Origin: an uncultured Clostridia bacterium
GTDB taxonomy: Bacteria > Bacillota > Clostridia > Christensenellales > Borkfalkiaceae
Assembly (NCBI GenBank): GCA_947088135.1
Contig: CAMUFJ010000005.1
Coordinates: 11,954-75,953 of the forward strand
DNA: 64,000 nucleotides
Direction of reading: 5' to 3'
Part shown: positions 8,368 through 16,031 of the stretch, piece after piece
Position numbering within the stretch: the first letter of the stretch is position 1
Layout: the number at the start of each line of letters is the position of its first letter
Notes under the pieces: generated by a model
The model's input: only the letters and a program-made list of their open reading frames with translations
What the model was told of the DNA's origin: nothing
Database searches by the model: none
Translations under genes and position numbers: made by a program

Positions 8368-9794
8368 TTCAGTTTCCCAAGGATATTCCCGATTACAGTT
8401 TTATCACTGTAACTGTATTTTATTCCCATGATTTCCTGCTCGCATTCCCCGCCTTTTCCCGCAACCAGCAAAATATCCCCCTCGCCGAGAAGTCCTACGG
8501 CATACTCTGTGGCGCGTTCCCGCTCTTCCACGATTGTATATTCCCCCGATACTGCGCTATACCCCTTCTCGATCTCCTTGATAATGGCAAGCGGTTCTTC
8601 GTAACGCGGATTATCTGAGGTGAGCACGGCATAATCGGCAAAACGCGCCGCCGTTTCGCCCATTAACGGGCGTTTGCCCCTGTCGCGGTTTCCTCCGCAA
8701 CCGAACAGCACGACGAGCTTCCCGTCGCAATACGGGCGCAACGCGGTCAGAGATTTTTCAAGACCGTCCGGCGTATGCGCAAAATCCACTACGATATCCG
8801 CACCCCGCGTTCGCCCCACCCATTCGAGCCGTCCGTCTACGCGCGTTTTGCGCAATCCGTCGGCAATATCCACAGCTCCGACGCCGTATCGCCCCGCAGC
8901 AGTAGCCGCCGCAAGCGCGTTATACACGTTATGCCGCCCCGTCAGAGGCACGAACACCTCGCACAGCTCGTCGCTCAAATTGAGCAACGCGCGCGTGCCA
9001 GCAAGCTCTTCCCGCTCCACAATGGCAAAGGAATCGGCAGGGCTGTCCAATCCGTACGTCTTATATTCCCCGCAAGAAAGCTCTTGTGAAAACCGGTCGT
9101 CCGCGTTCAAAATCGCAACCTTGCACCGTCCGTCGGAAAAAAGCGATTTTTTCGCTTCTCCGTATGTACGCATATCTCCGAAGAAATCCAAATGGTCCTG
9201 CGAAAGATTGGTAAAAATTGCCGTATCGTAACAAATCGGACAATCTTTTTTGAGGGCAAGCGCGTGCGCCGACACCTCCATCACTACAATCTCGATCCCC
9301 TTTTCCACCATGTCGCCGAGCAAGGAGAATAGTGACGCGGGATCGGGCGTCGTGAGCGACGGCGCGACCGTAACGGAAGCATACTTCGCCCCGAGCGTTC
9401 CGAGCATTCCCACTTTTTTACCGGCTTCAAGCAAGATATTGTAAAACATATGCGTAACGGTGGTTTTGCCGTTCGTCCCCGTAACGCCTACGATTTTCAG
9501 CTTTTTTTCGGGGTGTCCGTAAAACGCCGCGCAGAGGCGCGCCATAGCTTCCCGCCCGTCCTTTACGACGAGCTGAGGAATGCTCACCCCCGTATCACGC
9601 TCGCAAACGACTGCGGCGCAGCCCCGTTCCTCCGCTTCGCGCGCATAAATATGGGAATCGACGTGCGTTCCGCCGAAACAAAAAAACAAATCCCCTTCGC
9701 CCGCGACACGGCTGTCCGAACACAATCCCGTGACGGTCGCGTCGCCTGAGAGATTCACGTCTTCCAGTTCGCGGACAAGCTCCGATAATTTCAT
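8364..9794 (-). CDS. murE: UDP-MurNAc-L-Ala-D-Glu:meso-DAP ligase MurE
   Basis: Cytoplasmic Mur ligase adding the third peptide residue. The 476-residue product carries the P-loop GVTGTNGKTTVTH (about residues 104-116), the UDP-MurNAc-tripeptide pattern SLTTPDP, and LTSDNPRYEEP in the C-terminal domain. DNPR is the motif of enzymes that select meso-diaminopimelate, whereas lysine-adding enzymes differ here, so the peptidoglycan is inferred to be of DAP type. This agrees with dapL and dapF at 57429-61094. Its start overlaps the stop of the PBP gene by 4 bp and its stop overlaps mraY by 4 bp, so it is translationally coupled on both sides. Confidence 0.96.
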   Translation of the reverse strand: MKLSELVRELEDVNLSGDATVTGLCSDSRVAGEGDLFFCFGGTHVDSHIYAREAEERGCAAVVCERDTGVSIPQLVVKDGREAMARLCAAFYGHPEKKLKIVGVTGTNGKTTVTHMFYNILLEAGKKVGMLGTLGAKYASVTVAPSLTTPDPASLFSLLGDMVEKGIEIVVMEVSAHALALKKDCPICYDTAIFTNLSQDHLDFFGDMRTYGEAKKSLFSDGRCKVAILNADDRFSQELSCGEYKTYGLDSPADSFAIVEREELAGTRALLNLSDELCEVFVPLTGRHNVYNALAAATAAGRYGVGAVDIADGLRKTRVDGRLEWVGRTRGADIVVDFAHTPDGLEKSLTALRPYCDGKLVVLFGCGGNRDRGKRPLMGETAARFADYAVLTSDNPRYEEPLAIIKEIEKGYSAVSGEYTIVEERERATEYAVGLLGEGDILLVAGKGGECEQEIMGIKYSYSDKTVIGNILGKLK

Positions 9795-11512
9795 ATGTTT
9801 CCTCCTTGCGTCGGCTTCAACCCGTTGATGCGTATGATTCCTTCAAATATTTCTTTTGCGCAGGGCGCGGCGACCGTGCTCCCGTAGTAGGAACCCGTCG
9901 GCTCGTCCACAATTACAAGCGCGAGATAACTCGGGTTATCGGCGGGAAAATATCCTACGAAAGAGGAAATGTATTTCCCTTGCGCGATCACGCCGTTTTC
10001 GTACTTCTGCGCCGTGCCCGTTTTCCCCGCGACCCGATAACCGTCTATATATGCTTTCTTCCCGCTTCCGTCCCGCACCACGCCTTCTAACATCCCGCTC
10101 AAAATTCGGGAAGCTTCTTCGCTCACCGTTCTGCCGAGCAGGGCAGGCTTAGTCTTTTCGGAAATCGATCCGTCGTCCGAAAAGATTTCGGAAACCAAAC
10201 GCGGTGAATAATAATACCCGCCGTTTACCGCCGAGGCGGCGGCGCAGGCAAGCTGTAAGGGCGTAACAGCGATCGCCTGTCCGAAGCCGATACGCGCCAA
10301 ATCCGCCGACTGCACCGTGCTTTCGGGCAAAAGCATTCCGATCGATTCGCCTGAAAAATCCAGTCCCGTCGCCCGTCCGAAGCGAAACGCCGAAAGATAA
10401 TCGTAGAACTTTTCCTTGCCGAGCGCGAGCGCAATATCCACAAAACAGGGGTTGCAACTGTTGTTGAGCGCTTCGGCAAGCGTTTGGTTGGAGTGCTTCC
10501 CGTTCGAATGGTCGCTCCAACATTTAATTTGCGAGCCCTCCACCGTTCTCGTTCTCCCGCTCGGGAACACGTGCCGTTCGGAAAAAGCCGCGGGATTCCC
10601 TTGCAAATACTCCTCGATATTGGCGGCGGACGTAACGATTTTAAAGGTAGAGCCCGGTTCGTAAACGTCGCTCACAAGGCAGTTCCTCGAAAGCTTATTG
10701 AGCGCGGAAATATCGTCGCGCGGAATGTCGTTCAAATCATACGAAGGCAAATTGACCATTGCAAGCACGGAAAAATCGGACGGGTCGAGCACGACGCAAC
10801 GCGCCGCCTTCGCCTCGGAAGAAAGCAGAACCTTTTCCATGACCTCTTCGGCAAGCGCCTGTATACGGAAATCAAGGGTAAGCCTAACGTTGAGCCCGTC
10901 CTCCGCAGGCAAATATGCGGCGGTTGCTCCCTCCAAATCAACGCCTATAAGGTCGGTTTCGAATAAAATTTCCCCGTCCGCGCCCGATAGAAATTTGTTA
11001 TAATATTGCTCGACGCCCGTCGTTCCCGAACGGTCGTACGAAGTAAACCCGAGCACCTGACAGGCAAGCGACCCGTAGGGATAAATGCGCACGTTGTCGC
11101 GTGCATAGTAGACGCCGTCGAGCGCGGCGCCCTCTATTTTTTCTACGACCGACTTTTCCGCGGCGCGCACGATTGTAATTTCCGAACGGCTTTTGTCCGT
11201 CAGCTTTTTGTATATCTCGTCATAGGAGGCGTCCAGTCGGGAAGAAAGCAGCGTTGCGCTTCCCTCCGCGTCCTTTACGGCTGATGCGCGCGCGAACACG
11301 CTATAAGCCGTACGGTTTCCCGCAAGAAGTTCGCCGTTTTTATCGTAGATTTTCCCCCTGCTTGCGATGACGGGGATCTCCCGCGTCCACTGATCTATCG
11401 CACGGTAATGCAAGGTATCCTCCCAAATCACCTGAATATAGAAGAACCGCCCCAAAAAGATTAAAAAAATAAAGGCTATCGCCGTAATTACGGCAAATAA
11501 CCTCTTTTGCAA
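9791..11512 (-). CDS. ftsI: Class B penicillin-binding protein, FtsI/PBP2B-like
   Basis: Septal DD-transpeptidase that crosslinks peptidoglycan made by FtsW. It has one N-terminal membrane helix, a PBP dimer domain (ASRGKIYDKNGELLAGN), and the transpeptidase domain with Ser288-x-x-Lys (STFK within YEPGSTFK), the S-x-N motif NNSCN and the KTG motif GKTGTAQK. It has no C-terminal PASTA repeats, unlike many SpoVD and PBP2x proteins. The coordinates use a TTG at 11512, which has no ribosome site. The frame is open further upstream, and an AUA codon at 11548 sits 5 nt after GGAGGGG and would add the basic peptide KKRKKEYSLST typical of such N-termini, so the true start may be 11548. It overlaps murE by 4 bp. 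Confidence 0.93.
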   Translation of the reverse strand: MQKRLFAVITAIAFIFLIFLGRFFYIQVIWEDTLHYRAIDQWTREIPVIASRGKIYDKNGELLAGNRTAYSVFARASAVKDAEGSATLLSSRLDASYDEIYKKLTDKSRSEITIVRAAEKSVVEKIEGAALDGVYYARDNVRIYPYGSLACQVLGFTSYDRSGTTGVEQYYNKFLSGADGEILFETDLIGVDLEGATAAYLPAEDGLNVRLTLDFRIQALAEEVMEKVLLSSEAKAARCVVLDPSDFSVLAMVNLPSYDLNDIPRDDISALNKLSRNCLVSDVYEPGSTFKIVTSAANIEEYLQGNPAAFSERHVFPSGRTRTVEGSQIKCWSDHSNGKHSNQTLAEALNNSCNPCFVDIALALGKEKFYDYLSAFRFGRATGLDFSGESIGMLLPESTVQSADLARIGFGQAIAVTPLQLACAAASAVNGGYYYSPRLVSEIFSDDGSISEKTKPALLGRTVSEEASRILSGMLEGVVRDGSGKKAYIDGYRVAGKTGTAQKYENGVIAQGKYISSFVGYFPADNPSYLALVIVDEPTGSYYGSTVAAPCAKEIFEGIIRINGLKPTQGGNI

Positions 11513-11583
11513 TGTACTTAACGAATATTCTTTTTTACGCTTTTTTATGTGGACCCCTCCAAAGACCTCGGCTTGAAATCAAC

Positions 11584-12327
11584 TCAGTCTTTTACCATTC
11601 CGTTTGCCGTCGCATATTCTTCGATGCGCTCGGCATACGTACCCTCGCCGTTTTCCATATCGTGTATCTGCTCGGAAAGGCGCTGATACGTTTCCTGTTG
11701 TTCTTGTAGTCTTGAACGGAGCGAATCGTTATTCGCATGAATGGAGTTCAAAATCGCCGTGTTTACGCAGATGAATACAATCGCAAGCACAATCGCACAA
11801 ACTACGGAAACAAGAGCGATTTTCGCCTTAGTGGAAAGCACGGAGAAAAGATGAGGTTTTACCGTCGCAGCAGTTTCGATCTCCGCACGACGGAGCGTTT
11901 CCATGGTGCGGCGGGTGGGCGTAGCGTCCTCCTCGTTGTCGGGCCGGCATACGGGCGCAGGAATTTCCACCGTTTCAGCACGGGGCTGAGCGGGCGCGGT
12001 AAGAACGTCTCCCTCTTCCGACTGCAATTTCCCGTCTTTATATACAATGCCCTCGAAAAGCTTACGGCTCTCGGCAGGCGCGCTATATGCGCGGTAATCG
12101 GCAATGCGTTGCTTTGCGGTATGCGTGAAATCGGTTTCGGGCTCTTGGACGACCGTATCTTCGGCGAGCGCGGCCTTAGCCTCCACCGCTTCCGCCGTGG
12201 AATCCGCATACAAAATACGCTTATAAGCGTCCGATTCGCGGACGTGCTTCAATTCCGCCAGCTCGCGCTGTAACAGATCTTTCCTCTCTTCACGGGTTGT
12301 CTGCTCTTGTAAAGAAAGCACCGCCAT
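11584..12327 (-). CDS. ftsL: FtsL/DivIC-like septum formation protein with long cytoplasmic N-terminus
   Basis: A 247-residue bitopic protein in the position of ftsL, between rsmH and the class B PBP gene. Residues 1-167 are hydrophilic and presumably cytoplasmic; 168-190 form one transmembrane helix; 193-225 are a heptad-like coiled coil (LRSRLQEQQETYQRLSEQI), followed by a short tail. FtsL-type proteins are usually about 90-130 residues with a short cytoplasmic stretch, so this N-terminal part is far longer than normal. No enzymatic motif is visible in it. The start has AAGGAGAAAAG upstream. The FtsL role is inferred from topology and position rather than from sequence identity. Confidence 0.75.
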   Translation of the reverse strand: MAVLSLQEQTTREERKDLLQRELAELKHVRESDAYKRILYADSTAEAVEAKAALAEDTVVQEPETDFTHTAKQRIADYRAYSAPAESRKLFEGIVYKDGKLQSEEGDVLTAPAQPRAETVEIPAPVCRPDNEEDATPTRRTMETLRRAEIETAATVKPHLFSVLSTKAKIALVSVVCAIVLAIVFICVNTAILNSIHANNDSLRSRLQEQQETYQRLSEQIHDMENGEGTYAERIEEYATANGMVKD

Positions 12328-12372
12328 GTTCTTTTCTCCTTCCTATCTTATTCTGCGGTTTGCCCAATCATG

Positions 12373-13305
12373 CTATATTTTTTCCGCAATCCTCAGTTTT
12401 GCGCTTTTACTGCGCGAATTATGTTCGATTTCTTCTTCGCCCGCCGTAATCGGCTTGCGAGTCGGCAGGACGATCTCCTGTACCTTTCCGCATACGCACA
12501 CGGGGAACTCCTTAGGACAAGTACACGCCGTGCTCATATCGCGAAATACCTCTTTTACGATTCTGTCTTCCAACGAATGGAAAGTAAGGATACAGCCCCG
12601 TCCGCCCTTTTTCAGCCGCCTCGTAAGTCCTTCGACGCATTCGCGCAAGCCGTCCAGTTCGCCGTTCACCTCAATGCGAATCGCCTGAAAAGTCTTTCTC
12701 GCACAAGCGTTAAAGCGGTATTTTGCGGGAACGCTCTGTTCTACGATTTCTTCCAGCTCTTTGCAGGTTTCAATCACCCGAGCAGAACGTCTTCTAACAA
12801 TGTTCCTAGCGATCGACGCCGCAAACGTTTCTTCGCCGTACTCTCTGAGGATTTTTCTCAACTCCTCTTCGGAATACCCGTTTACAACTTCCCGCGCCGT
12901 GAATCCGGAGCGTCTATCCATTCTCATGTCGAGCGCGGCGTTTCCGTTTTTATAGGAGAATCCGCGTTCCTCGTCATCTATTTGATGAGAAGAAATGCCG
13001 AGATCGAGAAGATAGCCGTCTATTTCTCCGATCCCCGCCTCCGCGAACACCTCGTCAAAGTGTTTAAAGTCGGTGCGGAACAGCTCGTATCTGCCCTCAA
13101 AGCCTTTGAGCCTCTTCGTAGCCTCTTGTATCGCGTCGCCGTCCTTATCGGTTGCAATCAGCCTTACGCTTGGGTTGCGGGCAAGAATTTCATAGGAATG
13201 TCCCGCGCCTCCCACCGTGCCGTCGAAGTAAATTCCGCCGTCGCGAAGACGTAAGCCCTTTATCACTTCTTCCTTCATAATGGGAAGATGATAGGTTTCG
13301 CTCAT
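12373..13305 (-). CDS. rsmH: 16S rRNA (cytosine-1402-N4)-methyltransferase RsmH
   Basis: SAM-dependent methyltransferase (old name MraW) that modifies C1402 in the decoding centre of 16S rRNA. The 310-residue product begins with HLPIMKEEVIKGL, followed by the SAM-binding DGTVGGAGHS (about residues 29-38) and DLGISSHQID, and has GGRGCILTFHSLEDRIVK in the C-terminal part. All are typical. It starts 9 bp after mraZ with the ribosome site AAGGGGCGG. Its place as second gene of the dcw cluster is conserved across Firmicutes. Confidence 0.97.
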   Translation of the reverse strand: MSETYHLPIMKEEVIKGLRLRDGGIYFDGTVGGAGHSYEILARNPSVRLIATDKDGDAIQEATKRLKGFEGRYELFRTDFKHFDEVFAEAGIGEIDGYLLDLGISSHQIDDEERGFSYKNGNAALDMRMDRRSGFTAREVVNGYSEEELRKILREYGEETFAASIARNIVRRRSARVIETCKELEEIVEQSVPAKYRFNACARKTFQAIRIEVNGELDGLRECVEGLTRRLKKGGRGCILTFHSLEDRIVKEVFRDMSTACTCPKEFPVCVCGKVQEIVLPTRKPITAGEEEIEHNSRSKSAKLRIAEKI

Positions 13306-13314
13306 TACCGCCCC

Positions 13315-13779
13315 TTATTTGGAAGCTTCGGGCTCTACGCCCTCTTTCTTCTTATATAGAATGCTGTTGATTTCACCGATCGACTTTTTAGCGATCTTGT
13401 TGTCGTAAGTTTCTTGATCCCACATTTCAAGCGATTTGCCAAGACCCAAAGTAACGACGTCTTTTTTAATATCGGCCTCGCTGTGAACCCAAGCGGGAAG
13501 TTGCGTTCTGCCCTGCCCGTCGAAGATCACTTCGTCGATAAATCCGACCATGGAGGAAATCGCGTCGTCCTCGATCCCGCTCGCACTCGGCTCGGCGTTG
13601 GCGATGAGATCCAAAATATGCGTGAGCTGCGACTCGGGCATAATGGAAACCCGCCCTTGCTTGTAACGCACGAAATAAAGCTGTTCACCCTTGGGAAAGA
13701 GCGCTTTGAACTTCGCGGGAATACGGATTCTGTTTTTTGCGTCTACTTGGTGATAAACTCTTCCGACAAGCAATCCCAT
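13315..13779 (-). CDS. mraZ: Transcriptional regulator MraZ
   Basis: AbrB-fold DNA-binding protein, first gene of the dcw cluster and in several bacteria a repressor of it. The 154-residue product has two SpoVT/AbrB-like swapped-hairpin repeats: the first contains VDAKNRIRIPAKFK, the second FDGQGRTQLPAWV. The pattern D-x-K-x-R-(I/L)-x-(I/L)-P is diagnostic. A perfect sigma-A promoter and repeated GG-containing elements lie directly upstream (13822-13880), consistent with autoregulation, although binding is only inferred. The C-terminal tail is lysine- and glutamate-rich and slightly longer than average. Confidence 0.95.
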   Translation of the reverse strand: MGLLVGRVYHQVDAKNRIRIPAKFKALFPKGEQLYFVRYKQGRVSIMPESQLTHILDLIANAEPSASGIEDDAISSMVGFIDEVIFDGQGRTQLPAWVHSEADIKKDVVTLGLGKSLEMWDQETYDNKIAKKSIGEINSILYKKKEGVEPEASK

Positions 13780-13818
13780 AATCGCGCTCTCCTTTGGTGG
13801 ATTTCAGAGCCATCTGCC

Positions 13819-13875
13819 CATTCTTGTGCCCAAATGACCACTGATGACCCTATTATATATCAATTTTTGACCACT
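13819..13875 (-). promoter_or_regulatory. Putative MraZ operator repeats
   Basis: The minus strand shows AGTGGTCA twice (13875-13868 inside the promoter spacer and 13842-13835 at the start-point region, 33 bp or about three helical turns apart), followed by TTTGGGCA and AATGGGCA. MraZ is known to bind tandem TGG-containing repeats in front of its own gene, so these are the natural candidates. Spacing between the TGGG elements is not a regular 10 bp, which lowers confidence. Confidence 0.5.
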
Positions 13876-13880
13876 GTCAA
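13852..13880 (-). promoter_or_regulatory. Sigma-A promoter of the dcw cluster (PmraZ)
   Basis: Minus strand TTGACA (13880-13875), 17-bp spacer, TATAAT (13857-13852): both hexamers and the spacing are exact consensus. The start point should fall near 13845, giving a leader of about 65 nt to the mraZ ATG. Confidence 0.88.
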
Positions 13881-13930
13881 CCCTGTAACCATATTTTTTA
13901 AAAAATTTTTTCGGATTTTTTTATTTATTT

Positions 13931-14797
13931 TTACTTTCTCCTAAAACAAACGTTCGAAATGAAGACAAATTCATTTATTTTCGCCCAATTTCCCAAGAAA
14001 AACACACGATTGCTTCTCATTTTTAAGAAACGAATGTTCGGATTTTTAAAGGGTCGTTCGTGGTCATCTATCCCAATATTTCCCATTCGCAACAGGCCGT
14101 TCGGGTCAAAATCACGTGTATTAAGAGCGGACGCAAGCCGATTGGCAGTACCGACGTTTCCGTCGAATACCCGCGCGCCGAAAAATTCGGAAAACTCCTT
14201 ACGATAATAGATATAGTGCGTACAGCCGAGCACGACCCCGTCGTAGCGCTCACTCGGGAGGTTACTCCCCCGTAAAAGCGTTTTTACGGTGAGCGGATCT
14301 CCACCCGCTTTCTTCCCCGGCTCGCCTAAGGCGTACGCCGTAAATCGCCGTTCGATTTCTCCTGCCGCAAAAGGAAGACCGCATACGGTGAAACGGCAAT
14401 TGGGATAGACAGACAATAATTTTCTCAGGCGCGCGCTCTCCGCCGTTTTCGGTGTAGAAAGAACAAGCGCGTTTTTGCAATGCATTCCCGCAAGCTTTAC
14501 GGCGGGCTCCATGCCGATTATGGGAAATTCGAACTCCCGTCGAAACCTCTCCGCGCAGATTGCGGTAGCCGTGTTGCAGGCAAGCAAAACGGCGTCTGTT
14601 CCAAGCATAGCGAAGCGACGCACCGCGGCATGCGTAAAACTGAATATTTCCTCCTCTTCCTTGCTCCCGTAGGGCGCGTTGCCATTGTCGCCGTAATAAA
14701 AAAAATCGGTATTTTCACATACGCGAACGGCGTCGCCCAACACCGTAAGCCCGCCGAATCCGCTGTCGAAAACCCCGACTCTTGCCCGAACTTCCAC
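13931..14797 (-). CDS. murI: Glutamate racemase MurI
   Basis: Cofactor-independent racemase that makes D-glutamate for MurD. The 288-residue product has VGVFDSGFGGLTVL at the N-terminus, the first catalytic cysteine in LLACNTATA and the second in LGCTHYIYY. The start is a GTG at 14797 behind GGGGGATAATCG. It lies upstream of the mraZ promoter in the same direction, with only an A/T-rich stretch and no clear terminator between, so some read-through into the dcw cluster is possible. Divergent from rpsT across a 129-bp gap. Confidence 0.95.
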   Translation of the reverse strand: MEVRARVGVFDSGFGGLTVLGDAVRVCENTDFFYYGDNGNAPYGSKEEEEIFSFTHAAVRRFAMLGTDAVLLACNTATAICAERFRREFEFPIIGMEPAVKLAGMHCKNALVLSTPKTAESARLRKLLSVYPNCRFTVCGLPFAAGEIERRFTAYALGEPGKKAGGDPLTVKTLLRGSNLPSERYDGVVLGCTHYIYYRKEFSEFFGARVFDGNVGTANRLASALNTRDFDPNGLLRMGNIGIDDHERPFKNPNIRFLKMRSNRVFFLGNWAKINEFVFISNVCFRRK

Positions 14798-14857
14798 CGA
14801 TTATCCCCCAAAATTAAAATATTTTCGGAAAAATTTTGTTCTATCCGCCAAAAACAG

Positions 14858-14886
14858 TTTACAATCTATGCATTTTATGTTAAAAT
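14858..14886 (+). promoter_or_regulatory. Sigma-A promoter of rpsT
   Basis: TTTACA (14858-14863), 17-bp spacer, TAAAAT (14881-14886), followed by a leader of about 35 nt to the GTG start. Near-consensus and correctly placed. Confidence 0.75.
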
Positions 14887-14926
14887 AACGAAAGTTAATT
14901 CAATAGCAATCTAAGGAGTAAATATC

Positions 14927-15196
14927 GTGCCCAACATCAAGTCCGCTAAAAAACGCGTATTGGTTACAGAAAAGAAGTCGCAGCAGAATAAAGCTGTAAA
15001 GTCTGCTTTAAAAACGCAAATCAAGAAATTCCTCGCCGCTATCAACGCAGGCGACAAAGACGCCGCAACGGCGCTCTATCCCGAAACGGTTTCCGCAATC
15101 GATTCCGCGGTCACGAAGGGAATTTTGCATAAAAACAACGCGGCGAACAAGAAAGCGAAGCTTGCGAAAAAGCTGTCGGCTGCTTTCCCCGCTTAA
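14927..15196 (+). CDS. rpsT: 30S ribosomal protein S20
   Basis: Primary-binding small-subunit protein that contacts the 5' domain of 16S rRNA. The 89-residue lysine- and alanine-rich product starts MPNIKSAKKRVLVTEKKSQQN, the standard S20 opening, and ends in the helix of alternating Lys and Ala (NNAANKKAKLAKKLSAAF). The start codon is GTG, preceded by TAAGGAG; GTG or TTG starts are common for rpsT and fit translational autoregulation. It is a single-gene unit with its own promoter (14858-14886) and terminator (15216-15241). Confidence 0.97.
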   Translation: MPNIKSAKKRVLVTEKKSQQNKAVKSALKTQIKKFLAAINAGDKDAATALYPETVSAIDSAVTKGILHKNNAANKKAKLAKKLSAAFPA

Positions 15197-15215
15197 CTTT
15201 AATTTACTTATTTTA

Positions 15216-15241
15216 CCCGCACTTTGTGCGGGATTTTTTTT
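15216..15241 (+). terminator. Rho-independent terminator of rpsT
   Basis: Perfect 7-bp G/C-rich stem CCCGCAC / GTGCGGG with a TTT loop (15216-15232), then A and eight Ts. A textbook terminator 20 bp after the rpsT stop. Confidence 0.93.
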
Positions 15242-15333
15242 GCACTTTTTTCCCTTTTCCCTTCCTAATAATATATTTATTTTTCCCGTTAAAAAGAACG
15301 TAAAAAATTTCACAAAAATTGCCGTTAAAACAT

Positions 15334-15362
15334 TTGACTTTTCACACGATATATATTATACT
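15334..15362 (+). promoter_or_regulatory. Sigma-A promoter of the polyamine operon
   Basis: TTGACT (15334-15339), 17-bp spacer, TATACT (15357-15362). The start point should be near 15369, leaving a leader of about 100 nt before the regulator gene that holds both inverted repeats described below. Confidence 0.72.
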
Positions 15363-15389
15363 CTTCCACGGTGTTTGGTTTATTTTTAT

Positions 15390-15404
15390 TAAACTTTTAG
15401 TTTA
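15390..15404 (+). promoter_or_regulatory. Operator candidate O1 (inverted repeat TAAACT-TTT-AGTTTA)
   Basis: Perfect 6-bp inverted repeat with a 3-nt centre, about 20 bp downstream of the predicted start point. It shares the half-site TAAACT/AGTTTA with the second repeat at 15436-15456. A cupin-linked XRE regulator encoded immediately downstream is the likely ligand-responsive binder; this is inference. Confidence 0.5.
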
Positions 15405-15435
15405 GTTTTTTTGTGGTTTGATAAAAAAAGGCAAA

Positions 15436-15456
15436 AAGTTTAAAATTGCTAAACTT
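15436..15456 (+). promoter_or_regulatory. Operator candidate O2 (AAGTTTA-N7-TAAACTT)
   Basis: Perfect 7-bp inverted repeat with a 7-nt centre, ending 3 bp before the GAGGTG ribosome site of the regulator gene. Same half-site as O1, with opposite arm order. Binding here would block elongation or ribosome access. Confidence 0.5.
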
Positions 15457-15469
15457 ACGAGGTGATTTT

Positions 15470-16003
15470 ATGGAACTCGGCTCTAAACTGAGGTTACTAA
15501 GACAACAAAAGAATTTAACGCAAGAGGAGCTTGCCGACCGTTGCGAGCTGACCAAGGGATACATTTCCCAGCTTGAAAACGATCTTACGAGCCCCTCCAT
15601 TGCAACGTTGTGCGATTTGCTCAATGCGCTCGGGAGCAGTTTAAGCGATTTCTTTCACGAAGAGCCCGAAGAAAAAATCGTATTCTCCGAAAGCGAGTAC
15701 ATAGAAAAGCAATCGGACGGAATGCTGTGGAACTGGGTGATTCCCAACGCGCAGAAAAATATGATGGAACCTGTGCTCGTAGAGCTGGAAGCGGGAGCAA
15801 GCACGCAGACGGACTTCCCTCATGAGGGCGAGGAATTCGGTTTTGTTCTCGAAGGGCGAATCGCGATTGTGCGCGCAGGAAAACAACACGTCGCAAAAAA
15901 GGGAGAAAGCTTCTATTTTACGGCAAATAAGGAACACTTTATTATAAACAAGGGAAAAAGCAAAGCGAAATTCATTTGGATTTCCACCCCGCCCAACTTT
16001 TAA
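15470..16003 (+). CDS. XRE-family regulator with C-terminal cupin domain (PuuR/PotR-like)
   Basis: A 177-residue transcriptional regulator. Residues 1-65 are a Cro/C1 helix-turn-helix (ELGSKLRLLRQQKNLTQEEL, then GYISQLENDLTSPSI), and roughly 100-175 a small cupin barrel (EAGASTQTDFPHEGEEFGFV, then GESFYFTANKEHFI). This pairing is typical of regulators of polyamine or amino-acid metabolism in which the cupin senses a small ligand. The ATG at 15470 is used because GAGGTG precedes it. It is the first gene of the potABCD operon and is preceded by two inverted repeats sharing one half-site, so autoregulation and control by polyamines are likely but inferred. Confidence 0.9.
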   Translation: MELGSKLRLLRQQKNLTQEELADRCELTKGYISQLENDLTSPSIATLCDLLNALGSSLSDFFHEEPEEKIVFSESEYIEKQSDGMLWNWVIPNAQKNMMEPVLVELEAGASTQTDFPHEGEEFGFVLEGRIAIVRAGKQHVAKKGESFYFTANKEHFIINKGKSKAKFIWISTPPNF

Positions 16004-16031
16004 ATAACGGCTTTACGCAAAGGAGAAAGAT

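Noticed and set aside
12370..13254. A 294-codon plus-strand frame
   Set aside because: Antisense to rsmH, with no ribosome site and no recognisable domain.
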